64,000 nt of DNA. It comes from Burkholderia sp. BCC1644 (GTDB lineage Bacteria; Pseudomonadota; Gammaproteobacteria; Burkholderiales; Burkholderiaceae). Each line of letters opens with the position of its first letter. The first letter of the stretch is position 1. This document shows positions 16,328 to 24,638 of the stretch, one piece after another. Location of the stretch: contig NZ_CADFEI010000007.1 in NCBI RefSeq assembly GCF_902833225.1, positions 124,001-188,000 of the forward strand. Reading direction: 5' to 3'. The notes below the pieces were generated by a model that worked only from the letters and a program-made list of their open reading frames with translations, was not told the origin of the DNA and ran no database searches. Both the position numbers and the translations under genes were made by a program.

Positions 16328-17827
16328 TCAAGGACGGTGGGAAGGAGTGGCGGCGAGCGCGACGTCGTCCGGCCCGGCGCGGAAACCGCCGCCGAGCGCC
16401 GCGACGAGCTGCAGCGACTGGTCGGCGCGCTGGGCGCGCAGCGCGGCGACCTCACGGCTCGCGATCAGCAGTTGCTGGCGCACGACGAGCGCGTCGAGGT
16501 AGCTGCCGACGCCGGCCCGGTAGCGCGCGTCCGCGAGCCGCCATGCATCGGTGGCGGAGTCGAACGCGCGCTGCTGCGCATCGGCCTGCACGGCGAGCGA
16601 TTGCAGCCGGTGCAGATCGTCGGCCACTTCGCCGATCGCGCCGATCAGCGTCTTGTTGTAGCCGGCGACCGCGAGGTCGTATTGCGCGTCGCGCTTGCGC
16701 AGCACGCCGCGCCGTTCGCCGCCGTCGAAGATCGGCAGGCTCACGGCCGGGCCGACGTTGTAGGTGCGTGACGCGGCCTGGAACAGCGATGCGCCGCCGC
16801 GCGTCGCGAGCCCGATCAGCGCGGTGAGACTGACGTCGGGCAGGAAATCCGCGCGGGCGGCCGCGACGTTGCGGCTCGCGGCCTCCACGCGCCAGCGCGC
16901 GGCGACCAGGTCGGCGCGCCGGCCGAGCAATGCGGCCGGCAAGTCGGCCGGCACCGCGAGCGCGGCAGTCGGCAGCGGCGCGGGCCGCACGAGCGCGAGG
17001 CCGCGATCGGGGCCGGCGCCGAGCAGGATCGCGAGCGCGATGCGCGCGCTGTCGATCGCCTGCGCCGTGCGTGCCTGCTCGCGCGTCGCGGCCGCGACTT
17101 CGCTTTCCGCCTGGCGCTGCTGTGCGACGTTGTCGATGCCTTTCGTGACGCGCTGGCGCGTGAGCGTGAGCGCTTCGTCGGCGCGGTCGTATTCGGCCTG
17201 CGCGACATCCTGCTGATCGAACGCATAGGCAAGATTCACGTAGGCGCGCGCGACGTTGACGGACAGCAGCACGCGCGCGGCCTGCGCATCGATCCGCGCG
17301 GCACGCGCTTCGCCGAGCGCGGCTTCCCACGCGGCCCGGCGGCCGCCCCACAGATCGAGATCCCAGCTCAGGCCGAGATTGATCTCGCGTGTGTGGCTGA
17401 AGAAACCGCCGCCCTCGCCCGTCGAGAACTGCGTGCCGGACGTGCGTTCGCCCTTCGCGCTCGCGCGACCGACGAGGTGCGGCAGTCGCGCGGCCTGCGC
17501 TTCGATCACCAGCGCCTGCGCTTCGCGCGCACGCGCATCGGCGGTCGCGAGATCGGGATTGCCGGACAGCGCTTCGTCGATCAGCGTATTCAGCTGCGCA
17601 TCGTGCAGCGCGAGCCACCAGTCGGCGGCCGGCCAGTCGGCGTTCGGCGCATGCGCGAGGCTGCGCTGCGCGGCGAGCGTATCGGCGCCGCGCAGCGTGC
17701 CGGCGGGTGTGAGCCCGTCGCGGCTCGCGCAGGCGCCGAGCATGGCGAGCGCCACGGCAACGACCGTTCGCGACAGGACGCGCAGCGCGACGGCATCGCG
17801 TGGCGAGGGAGCAAGTGCTGCATGCAT
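16328..17827 (-). CDS. Second NodT/OprM-type outer-membrane efflux lipoprotein
   Basis: A 499-residue TolC-family channel with a short hydrophobic leader and lipobox (LGAC, lipidated Cys33). Both repeats show the family motifs (LSWDLDLWGGRRAAWEAALGEA; LGAGPDRGLALVRPAPLP; LLGRRADLVAARWRVEAAS). The frame stays open upstream, but the ATG at 17827 has AGAGGA at the right distance and places the signal at the N-terminus. It is the first gene of the omf-emrA-emrB-hypothetical operon, transcribed away from the AraC regulator. Confidence 0.92.
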   Translation of the reverse strand: MHAALAPSPRDAVALRVLSRTVVAVALAMLGACASRDGLTPAGTLRGADTLAAQRSLAHAPNADWPAADWWLALHDAQLNTLIDEALSGNPDLATADARAREAQALVIEAQAARLPHLVGRASAKGERTSGTQFSTGEGGGFFSHTREINLGLSWDLDLWGGRRAAWEAALGEARAARIDAQAARVLLSVNVARAYVNLAYAFDQQDVAQAEYDRADEALTLTRQRVTKGIDNVAQQRQAESEVAAATREQARTAQAIDSARIALAILLGAGPDRGLALVRPAPLPTAALAVPADLPAALLGRRADLVAARWRVEAASRNVAAARADFLPDVSLTALIGLATRGGASLFQAASRTYNVGPAVSLPIFDGGERRGVLRKRDAQYDLAVAGYNKTLIGAIGEVADDLHRLQSLAVQADAQQRAFDSATDAWRLADARYRAGVGSYLDALVVRQQLLIASREVAALRAQRADQSLQLVAALGGGFRAGPDDVALAATPSHRP

Positions 17828-17870
17828 CGCATTCCTCTGCTTCGATTGGGTTTGAACACGACACGCATTG

Positions 17871-17898
17871 TTGGACGCTCCCGGGCAAAGCTGATAAT
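17871..17898 (+). promoter_or_regulatory. Sigma70-type promoter for the AraC regulator
   Basis: TTGGAC (17871-17876), 16-bp spacer, GATAAT (17893-17898). The predicted start site lies about 25 bases before the ATG at 17931. The near-palindrome TTGTTTAGACAA (17900-17911) falls at the transcription start of this divergent 103-bp control region and is a candidate regulator site. Confidence 0.5.
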
Positions 17899-17930
17899 GT
17901 TGTTTAGACAAAAAATAATGAATTCCGGCC

Positions 17931-18767
17931 ATGCCCATCCGAGAAGCTTCTCCCGCCCGTGCCGTGCAACGCGCCGTCGCCGATCCGAGCGAACGCGAGG
18001 ACGGCCCGTCGCTGATCGCCGTCTGGGGCGAGGACGACGGCAGCAATGCCTATCAGCTCGGCACGCGCGAGGTCGACTGGCACAGCCATCTGCGCGGTCA
18101 GGTGTTCTGCGTGGAAAGCGGTTTCGCGCACGTGCGCACGCCGCACGGTTCGTGGCTGCTGCCGCCGCATCGCGCGGGCTGGATTCCGCCGGGCGAGCAG
18201 CACAAGGTCAGCATCAGCGGTGCGTTGAGCGGCTGGAGCGTCGTGATCGCACCGGCCGCGAGCCGCCGGATGCCGGATCAACCGTGCGTGATCGCGATCA
18301 CCGACCTGATGCGTGCGCTCGTGCGGCGCGCGGTGTCGTGGGCCGACCAGGACCGGCTCGACATCGAGCAGGCGCGCATCAGCGTCGTGCTGCTCGACGA
18401 GATGCGCCGTGCGCCGCACGAACCGCTGCACTTGCCGATGCCGCACGACCGGCGGTTGCTGCGGATCGCCAACGCGATCCTCGGGCAGCCGCACGACAGC
18501 CGCACGCTCGAAGCGTGGGCCGAATGGGCCGGGCTGTCCGCCCGCACGCTGAGCCGGCTGTTCGTCGCGGAAACCGGCACGAGCTTCGCGCAGTGGCGGC
18601 AGCAGGCACGGCTCACGCATGCGCTCGAACGTCTCGCGAACGGCGACAGCGTCGCCAACATCGCGGACGCGCTCGGCTACGCGACGCCGAGCAATTTCAT
18701 CGCGATGTTCCGCCGCGCGTTCGGCGATTCGCCCGCGCATTACTTCGCGAAGCGCAAACAGCCGTAA
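17931..18767 (+). CDS. AraC family regulator with cupin-type sensor domain
   Basis: A 278-residue protein. The N-terminal half is a cupin-like AraC_binding domain (VDWHSHLRGQVFCVESGFAHVRTPHGSWLLPPHRAGWIPPGEQHKV). The C-terminal 100 residues contain two helix-turn-helices (TLEAWAEWAGLSARTLSRLFVAETGTSFAQWRQQARLTHALERL; DSVANIADALGYATPSNFIAMFRRAFGDSP). The overall type resembles NimR, a regulator of an adjacent efflux gene in E. coli. It is divergent from the second efflux operon with a shared 103-bp control region, so control of that pump is the likely job. Confidence 0.9.
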   Translation: MPIREASPARAVQRAVADPSEREDGPSLIAVWGEDDGSNAYQLGTREVDWHSHLRGQVFCVESGFAHVRTPHGSWLLPPHRAGWIPPGEQHKVSISGALSGWSVVIAPAASRRMPDQPCVIAITDLMRALVRRAVSWADQDRLDIEQARISVVLLDEMRRAPHEPLHLPMPHDRRLLRIANAILGQPHDSRTLEAWAEWAGLSARTLSRLFVAETGTSFAQWRQQARLTHALERLANGDSVANIADALGYATPSNFIAMFRRAFGDSPAHYFAKRKQP

Positions 18768-18887
18768 CGCCACGGGGCCGCTCACGGCCCCCTATCACCC
18801 CTGCCAGTACTGCGCGCGCGGCGACGTCGCTATAGTCGCCGTGCGACCGGCCGGTCGGTCGCTCAATGTGACCTGTGGAGGGTGTCG

Positions 18888-20255
18888 ATGTCGAATGCCG
18901 TCGGATCGGACAACACGCCGATCGTCTCCGAGCAGCAGCTCGCCGATCATCTGGCCGCCGGCTGCAAGCCGGCCGCGCAGTTCCGGATCGGTACCGAGCA
19001 CGAGAAGTTCGTCGTGACCCGCGCGACGCACGCGGCCGTGCCGTATGAAGGCCCGTCCGGCATCGCCGCGGTGCTGGAGCGGCTGCGCGGCGACGGGACG
19101 CCGATCGTCGATGCCGGGCAGATCGTCGGCGTGATCCAGCGCGACGGCGCGGCGATCTCGCTCGAGCCGGCCGGCCAGCTCGAACTGTCGGGGGCGCCGC
19201 TCGATACGCTGCACGACACGCACGCCGAACTGCATGCGCACCTCGCCGCGGCTCGCGCGGCATGCGAGCCGCTCGGCCTGCGCTGCACGCCGCTCGGTTT
19301 TCACCCTCATCTGTCGCGCGAAGCGCTGCCGTGGATGCCGAAGCAGCGCTACGCGATCATGCGGCGCTACATGCCGCGTGTCGGCACGCGCGGGCTCGAC
19401 ATGATGCAGCGCACCTGCACCGTGCAGGTCAACCTCGATTTCGCGTCGGAAAGCGACATGGCGCGCAAGATGCGCGTGTCGCTTGCGCTGCAGCCGGTCG
19501 CGACCGCGCTGTTCGCGAATTCGCCGTTCCGCGACGGCCGCCCGTCGGGCCTGCTGTCGACACGTGCGCACACGTGGCTCGATACCGACGAGGATCGTTG
19601 CGGCGTGCCGGCCCTGTTCCTGTCGCGCAGCTTCGGCTTCGAGCGCTACGTGAGCTGGCTGCTCGACAACGTACCGATGTATTTCGTGCGGCGCGGCGAT
19701 CGTTACGCGGAGGCGACCGGGCACACGTTCCGCGATTTCATGCGGCGGCGCATTCCGCATCTCGAAGGCGAGACGCCGACGCTCGGCGATTTCGCGGATC
19801 ACCTGACGACCGTGTTCACCGAGGTCCGGCTGAAGCGTTATCTCGAGATGCGCGGCGCCGATGCCGGCTCGCCCGACATGATGGTCGCGCTGTCCGCGTT
19901 CTGGACCGGCCTCTTGTACGATCCGGCCGCGCTGTCGGAGGCCGGGACGCTGGCTGCCGCGATCGACCGCGGCACGCTGCTCACGCTGCGTCGCGACGTG
20001 CCGCGTACCGGGCTCGATACGCTCGTCGACGGCCGTTCATTGCGCGCGGTTGCGGCCGATGCACTCGCGATCGCGCATCGCGGCCTGCGCGCACGCGCGC
20101 GCAGGGATACGACCGGCCGCGACGAAACGATGTATCTCGCGCCGCTCGACGCGATCGTCGCCGGCGCGCCGACCCAGGCCGAGCATTGGCTGGCCCGCTA
20201 TCGCGGCGCATGGGCCGGCGACGCGACGCGGATCCATGACGAAGCCGCCGTCTGA
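18888..20255 (+). CDS. gshA: Glutamate-cysteine ligase, plant/alphaproteobacterial type
   Basis: A 455-residue GCS2-family enzyme that joins glutamate and cysteine with ATP, the first step of glutathione synthesis. Recognisable parts are the N-terminal RIGTEHEKFVV (metal/ATP-site Glu residues), GQLELSGAPLDTLHDTHAELHAHL, LGFHPHLSREALPWMPKQRYAIMRRYMP and TCTVQVNLDFASESDM. The length and these motifs match the plant-type enzyme rather than E. coli GshA (about 518 residues, unrelated motifs). GGAGG at 18877-18881 selects the ATG at 18888 over the GTG at 18882. It stands alone; the upstream AraC gene ends 120 bp before. Confidence 0.92.
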   Translation: MSNAVGSDNTPIVSEQQLADHLAAGCKPAAQFRIGTEHEKFVVTRATHAAVPYEGPSGIAAVLERLRGDGTPIVDAGQIVGVIQRDGAAISLEPAGQLELSGAPLDTLHDTHAELHAHLAAARAACEPLGLRCTPLGFHPHLSREALPWMPKQRYAIMRRYMPRVGTRGLDMMQRTCTVQVNLDFASESDMARKMRVSLALQPVATALFANSPFRDGRPSGLLSTRAHTWLDTDEDRCGVPALFLSRSFGFERYVSWLLDNVPMYFVRRGDRYAEATGHTFRDFMRRRIPHLEGETPTLGDFADHLTTVFTEVRLKRYLEMRGADAGSPDMMVALSAFWTGLLYDPAALSEAGTLAAAIDRGTLLTLRRDVPRTGLDTLVDGRSLRAVAADALAIAHRGLRARARRDTTGRDETMYLAPLDAIVAGAPTQAEHWLARYRGAWAGDATRIHDEAAV

Positions 20256-20274
20256 GCGCGTCGCGCCGGGCCGC

Positions 20275-21387
20275 TCACGCGCAGCACGCGAGCAGCGGCT
20301 CGTGTGCGAACTCGACGCCGGGCGGCAGCGCATGGCCACGTCGCCGCATACGCACGGCGTGAGCGAGCGTCTCGAAGAGCCGCGCGGTATCGGCGAACGA
20401 CAGGCACGCGTCGGTGATGCTCTGCCCGTAGCGCAGCGGTACGCCGGGCACGAGATCCTGCCGGCCTTCGATCAGGTTCGACTCGATCAGCACGCCGACG
20501 ATGCGCGTGTCGCCGGCCGCTACCTGCGCGGCGACTTCCGCGCCGACACCGAGCTGGTTCCGGTACTGGCGGCGGCTGTTGCCGTGACTGACGTCGATCA
20601 TCACGCGCGGCGCGAAGTGCGCGGCGGTCATGCGCTCGCATGCGGCATTCACGGCGGCCGCGTCGAAATTCGGCTCGCGCCCGCCGCGCAGCACGACGTG
20701 CGTGTGCGGATTGCCGGGCGACGCGGCCGCGCATAGCCGGCCATCCGCATCGATCGACAGGAACCGGTGCGGGTGCGCCGCTGCGCGCATCGCATCGACG
20801 GCCACCTGGATGTTGCCGTCGGTGCCGTTCTTGAAGCCGATCGGGATCGGCAGCGACGACGCCAGCTCGCGATGCACCTGTGACTCCACGGTGCGCGCGC
20901 CGATCGCGCCCCACGCAACCAGATCGGCCAGGTAGCGCGGCGACAGCGGATCGAGAAACTCGGTCGCGGCCGGCATCTCCGCACCGTTGATGTCGCACAG
21001 CAGCGCGCGGGCCGCTTGCAGCCCGGCGTCGATCCGGTCGCTGCCGTCCAGCAGCGGATCGTTGATCAACCCTTTCCAGCCGACCGTCGTGCGCGGCTTC
21101 TCGAAGTACACGCGCATCACGATTTCCAGCTCGTCCGCGAAGCGCGCGCGTTGCAGCGCGAGCCGTGCCGCGTAGTCGCGGGCGGCGGCCGGGTCGTGCA
21201 CCGAGCACGGGCCGGCGATGACCACGAGCCGGTCGTCGGCGCCGTCGAGCACGTCGACGATCGCCCGGCGGGCCGTATGAACGGTGCGCGACGCGCGCAA
21301 GGCCGGCGGCAACGCGCCGGCCAGATCCGCAGGGGACGGCAAGCGCAGCACGGCGTCGCGGTTTGTCGTCCAGGCGTTTGCATGCAT
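20275..21387 (-). CDS. aroG: DAHP synthase, type I (AroAI/AroG class)
   Basis: A 370-residue class I 3-deoxy-D-arabino-heptulosonate-7-phosphate synthase, which condenses phosphoenolpyruvate and erythrose-4-phosphate to open the shikimate pathway. Active-site motifs are intact: VIAGPCSVHDPAAARDYA, MRVYFEKPRTTVGWKGLINDP, SLPIPIGFKNGTDGNIQVAVDA, and the metal-site histidine in MIDVSHGNSRRQ. The N-terminal extension that forms the allosteric aromatic-amino-acid site in AroF/G/H is present. It is divergent from a thioesterase-unknown-shikimate kinase set across a 368-bp AT-rich spacer, so this copy probably serves a dedicated rather than housekeeping flux. Confidence 0.93.
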   Translation of the reverse strand: MHANAWTTNRDAVLRLPSPADLAGALPPALRASRTVHTARRAIVDVLDGADDRLVVIAGPCSVHDPAAARDYAARLALQRARFADELEIVMRVYFEKPRTTVGWKGLINDPLLDGSDRIDAGLQAARALLCDINGAEMPAATEFLDPLSPRYLADLVAWGAIGARTVESQVHRELASSLPIPIGFKNGTDGNIQVAVDAMRAAAHPHRFLSIDADGRLCAAASPGNPHTHVVLRGGREPNFDAAAVNAACERMTAAHFAPRVMIDVSHGNSRRQYRNQLGVGAEVAAQVAAGDTRIVGVLIESNLIEGRQDLVPGVPLRYGQSITDACLSFADTARLFETLAHAVRMRRRGHALPPGVEFAHEPLLACCA

Positions 21388-21755
21388 GGGGACTGCCCTC
21401 CTGTCGATAATTAACGAGACTTTTTACTACAGCGCGACTGTATTGAATGGTGCTTTTGGCGCGCAACTAACATATTTATCAGTTTCTAATTCATAACCTT
21501 ATGAATGAGGGAAATAAGCGTCGAATTCGTTATATTCGGAATCGGCAATGCTTGTTTACGAGATACGGAATCGAGCGTTCATTCGATTCTTATTCGGAAA
21601 TCAGGGGGGCGATCTGGTCGAACCGGATGCTTGATTGACCGGGCTTCTGCCACTGGGCGCTATTCGTTCTGATAGTAGCGGCCCGATAGGCGTTCGATTA
21701 ATTTTCGGATGCCCGACAGGCCAATCGGGCTCGAAAATATAAATCAACCCAGTCA
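21388..21755. promoter_or_regulatory. AT-rich divergent control region between aroG and the thioesterase set
   Basis: A 368-bp non-coding stretch visibly richer in A and T than the flanking genes, with no credible reading frame. It includes an inverted repeat GCCCGA (21711-21716) / TCGGGC (21725-21730) just before TATAAA-like sequence and the thioesterase start, and a further GCCCGATAGG copy at 21681-21690. The size and composition suggest complex regulation or foreign origin of the locus. Confidence 0.5.
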
Positions 21756-21770
21756 TTGCGGAGAATCACC

Positions 21771-22181
21771 ATGTCGAAGCGACATTACGAAACGCCCATT
21801 CACGTCAAGTATCGCGATACGGATTCGATGGGGCATGTGAGCAGTCCCGTCTATTACGACTATCTGCAGCATTCGTACCTCTGCTACATGTTCGATCTGC
21901 TCGGCCTGCCGCGCAGCGAGAAGCTGCCGCACATCATGGTGAAGACGCAGTGCGAGTACCTTGCACCGGCGCAATTCGGCGACAACCTGACGATCCGCTC
22001 GAGCATCGTGCGCTTCGGCAGCAAGAGCTTCGATCTCGAACACCTGATGGAGCGCGACGACCAGACCATCGTCGCGCGCGGCGTGTCGACGCACGTGATG
22101 TTCGATTACGTGAACAACACGACGCTGGCCGTGCCCGACGAATTCAAGTCGCGCGTGCTCGAATTCCAGGGTTCGCTGTGA
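21771..22181 (+). CDS. Acyl-CoA thioesterase, 4HBT hotdog fold
   Basis: A 136-residue single-hotdog protein of the 4-hydroxybenzoyl-CoA thioesterase/YbgC type. The catalytic-site stretch VKYRDTDSMGHVSSPVYYDYLQHSYL has the Asp of the DTD motif that acts as nucleophile or base in 4HBT. The rest (LTIRSSIVRFGSKSFDLEHLMERDDQTIVARGVSTHVMFDY) completes the fold. GGAGA lies just before the ATG at 21771; an in-frame GTG/ATG slightly upstream is less likely. It is the first gene of a set with an unknown protein and shikimate kinase, so the substrate could be an aromatic or shikimate-derived acyl thioester (inference). Confidence 0.88.
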   Translation: MSKRHYETPIHVKYRDTDSMGHVSSPVYYDYLQHSYLCYMFDLLGLPRSEKLPHIMVKTQCEYLAPAQFGDNLTIRSSIVRFGSKSFDLEHLMERDDQTIVARGVSTHVMFDYVNNTTLAVPDEFKSRVLEFQGSL

Positions 22182-22209
22182 TGCGCGCGCGCCCTGCCGG
22201 GAGCGGCGC

Positions 22210-22863
22210 GTGAGCTGCGCGGTCGCGCGCGCCCGGCGCCGGATCGGCGCGATCGTCGAGCGGCGAGACGATCGCGCGATCGTGATCGTTCGTCACGCAG
22301 CGCAGGCGCTGCTCGAGCCGGCCGTGCTCGAGCGGCACCGTGCGCTCGCGTGCCGCCACGAGGACGAGCTGGAGGTGCTGCTGCAGCCGTGCGGTGGCGC
22401 GCACGACGGCGTGCGGCCGCTGCTCGGCCGGTTGCGGGACGCCGGTGTGGCCGTCGCGCTCGATACGGCCACGCTCGCGCACGATGCGTCGCTGCTCGAA
22501 TTCGCGAGCTGGGTCACACGGTGTACGACGCCGGACGATTCCGCGGCAGCGCACGACGACGCGGCCGTGCCGGGCGGTGCGCTGCTCTACGGGCTGGTCG
22601 TGCGATGGCGCGACCAGCTCGACAGGTGGCGGCGGCCCGAGCGCGACGGGGCGCCGGAACGTACGCCGCGAACCGTTGCGGCGGATGCGGCCGAACACAT
22701 CGCAGCGGGCGATCCGGACGAGCCGGTGCTCGGCGCGCTGCTCGACGCCGACGCCGACGCAGCGTCGACCGGCGCGGCGCTCGACACGTTGTCGGACGCG
22801 GTGCGCGCGCGGCGGATCTGTCTGGCGACGCGGGCCGGCTGGCCGCTCGCCCGGCGGCTATGA
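22210..22863 (+). CDS. Unknown protein coupled to shikimate kinase
   Basis: A 217-residue Arg/Ala/Asp-rich soluble protein starting at GTG, with GGGAG (22199-22203) 6 bases before it. The stop overlaps the shikimate kinase ATG (ATGA), strong evidence that it is translated. The middle part (LLGRLRDAGVAVALDTATLAHDASLLEFASW) has the rhythm of a beta-alpha unit and faintly recalls a degenerate EAL-domain segment, but no catalytic motif is kept. A second half with DADADAAS-type acidic sequence follows. I do not recognise the family. Its fixed place between a thioesterase and shikimate kinase is its only functional clue. Confidence 0.72.
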   Translation: MSCAVARARRRIGAIVERRDDRAIVIVRHAAQALLEPAVLERHRALACRHEDELEVLLQPCGGAHDGVRPLLGRLRDAGVAVALDTATLAHDASLLEFASWVTRCTTPDDSAAAHDDAAVPGGALLYGLVVRWRDQLDRWRRPERDGAPERTPRTVAADAAEHIAAGDPDEPVLGALLDADADAASTGAALDTLSDAVRARRICLATRAGWPLARRL

Positions 22864-23423
22864 GCGCCGCCGTCGCGACGGCCGGCGCGCGCGCCCTGCC
22901 CGCGCGCGCGTTCCTGGTCGGCATGATGGGCGCCGGCAAATCGACGCTCGGCCGCGCGCTTGCGGCATCGCTCGGCTGGACCTTCGCCGACAGCGACGAC
23001 GAGATCGAACGGCGCACGGGCCGTTCGGTCGCCGCGCTGTTCGACATCGTCGGCGAAGGCGGCTTCCGGCTGCTCGAAACGCACATCGTCGATGAATTGA
23101 CGCAGCGCGCGAACGTGATCGTGGCGACCGGCGGGGGCGCGATCCTGAATCCGCGCACCCGCGCGCGCCTGGGCGAACGCGGCTGCGTGATCTATCTGCA
23201 TGCGGATCCCGATGCGCTGTGGCGCCGCACGCGCGACGACACGCGGCGGCCGCTGCTGCAGGTGGCCGAACCGCGGCAAACGCTCGCCGCGCTGTACCGG
23301 ATGCGCGACCCGCTGTATCGCGAATGCGCGCATGCGCTGGTGGATACGACCGCACACGGTGTCGCGCGCGCGACGGCGGACGTGCTGACGGTGCTGCTTG
23401 CGCGGATGAACGCGCCGGATTGA
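22860..23423 (+). CDS. aroK: Shikimate kinase
   Basis: A 187-residue P-loop kinase that phosphorylates shikimate at O3. Walker A is GMMGAGKST (21-29). The shikimate-binding motifs DSDDEIERRTGRSV, GEGGFRLLE (R/E site), ATGGGAIL and the LID arginine region (RTRDDTRRPLL) are all intact. The start overlaps the stop of the unknown gene. Together with the divergent DAHP synthase it gives two of the seven shikimate steps in one place, which is unusual because aroK normally sits next to aroB. Confidence 0.92.
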   Translation: MSAAVATAGARALPARAFLVGMMGAGKSTLGRALAASLGWTFADSDDEIERRTGRSVAALFDIVGEGGFRLLETHIVDELTQRANVIVATGGGAILNPRTRARLGERGCVIYLHADPDALWRRTRDDTRRPLLQVAEPRQTLAALYRMRDPLYRECAHALVDTTAHGVARATADVLTVLLARMNAPD

Positions 23424-23899
23424 CGGCACGCGTTCGCTTCCCTGCCCTTCGAATCGACCACGTGTTCGATGACAGGCGCGTTTTTGAAACGGCGGGTTTG
23501 GATTTTTAATCGTGCTGTTGTGATAAGAAAAGTTATCCGGATAGACGCATCGTTTTATCCAACTACGCGTTTCGTGGCAGACAAATCGGCGCGCCGAGCT
23601 ACTGGAAAACCGGCCCGTTCGCCGCGGTCGCGCCACGCTCCGACGTGCTCTCGCAGCGTATCGAGGCGCTTGAGCGCGGCGTCGGGTGCCCATGCCGATT
23701 TACCGCGCCGCAGGCGCAGCGGCGGCCGCACCGATGCCGGCGCGGCAATCGGCCTCCCCCGCATTTGTTCCCGCGACGCAAGACTGTTGCTCCACGGTGG
23801 GTGTTCGAGATCGTGACCGGCGCGCCTACAGTTTGCCCATCGGATTCATCGATCCGGTCGGCGCTGAAGCCGAACACCATTCACCTGTCGAGGCACATC
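23424..23899. other. 476-bp gene-free stretch between aroK and the SDR gene
   Basis: No supported gene. The first 140 bases (to about 23570) are relatively AT-rich, like the aroG-thioesterase spacer, and the rest has normal high GC. Open frames exist on both strands but lack ribosome-binding sites and recognisable protein character. TACAGT at 23827-23832 is a possible -10 for the SDR gene, without a convincing -35. Confidence 0.5.
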
Positions 23900-24607
23900 A
23901 TGAGTACATCCAGAGTCATCATCGTCACCGGTGCATCGCAAGGCATCGGCGCGGAAACCGTCAAGGCGTTCCGCGCACGCGGCCATCGCGTCGTCGCGAC
24001 GTCCCGTTCGATCGGCCCGTCGAACGACCCCGACCTCGTCACCGTCGCGGGCGACATCGGCGATCCGGCCGTCGCGCGCCGCGTGGTCGACGCAGCACTC
24101 GAGCACTTCGGCCGCGTCGACACGCTCGTCAACAACGCGGGTGTGTTCGTCGCGAAGCCGTTCACGCAATACACCGCGGACGACTACGCGCAGATCACGA
24201 GCGTCAACCTGAGCGGCTTCTTCCACGTCACGCAGCGCGCGATCGACGCGATGCAGAAGCATGGCGGCGGGCACGTGGTCAGCATTACGACGAGCCTCGT
24301 CGATCACGCGAACAGCAACGTGCCGTCGGTGCTCGCGTCGCTGACGAAAGGCGGGCTGAATGCGGCGACGAAATCGCTCGCGATCGAGTATGCGAAGGCC
24401 GGCATCCGCGTGAATGCGGTGTCGCCGGGCGTCATCAAGTCACCGATGCACGCACCCGAAACGCACGCGGCGCTTGCGTCGCTGCACCCGGTCGGCCGGA
24501 TGGGCGAGATGAGCGACATCGTCGACGCGATCCTGTATCTGGATTCGGCGCCGTTCGTGACGGGCGAGATCCTGCACGTCGACGGCGGCCAGAGCGCCGG
24601 GCATTGA
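23900..24607 (+). CDS. SDR-family oxidoreductase-like protein lacking the catalytic tyrosine
   Basis: A 235-residue Rossmann protein of the classical short-chain dehydrogenase/reductase family. The cofactor motif TGASQGIG (10-17), NNAG (78-81) and the C-terminal SPG/DGGQSAGH elements are standard. The YxxxK motif is altered: Lys150 is kept in LASLTKGGLNAATKSLA, but the tyrosine position four residues before is Ala146. Without that Tyr, normal hydride-transfer chemistry is not expected, so it may be a binding protein or use another acid. The ATG at 23900 gives the usual short N-terminus; the longer open frame upstream is spurious. Confidence 0.88.
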   Translation: MSTSRVIIVTGASQGIGAETVKAFRARGHRVVATSRSIGPSNDPDLVTVAGDIGDPAVARRVVDAALEHFGRVDTLVNNAGVFVAKPFTQYTADDYAQITSVNLSGFFHVTQRAIDAMQKHGGGHVVSITTSLVDHANSNVPSVLASLTKGGLNAATKSLAIEYAKAGIRVNAVSPGVIKSPMHAPETHAALASLHPVGRMGEMSDIVDAILYLDSAPFVTGEILHVDGGQSAGH

Positions 24608-24638
24608 ACCTCGGCATCGAGGCGGCGAGCCGGCCGGC

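Noticed and set aside
21756..21770. Upstream start for the thioesterase at 21756
   Set aside because: The ATG at 21771 has GGAGA at proper spacing and gives the usual 4HBT N-terminus.
23555..23764. Minus-strand 69-codon frame between aroK and SDR as a gene fragment
   Set aside because: Some helical character (ALKRLDTLREHVGAWRDRGERAG) but no ribosome-binding site, no family resemblance and typical shadow composition.
23645..24607. Longer SDR protein starting at 23645
   Set aside because: The extra 85 residues lack any SDR homology and the Rossmann fold starts right at the ATG at 23900.
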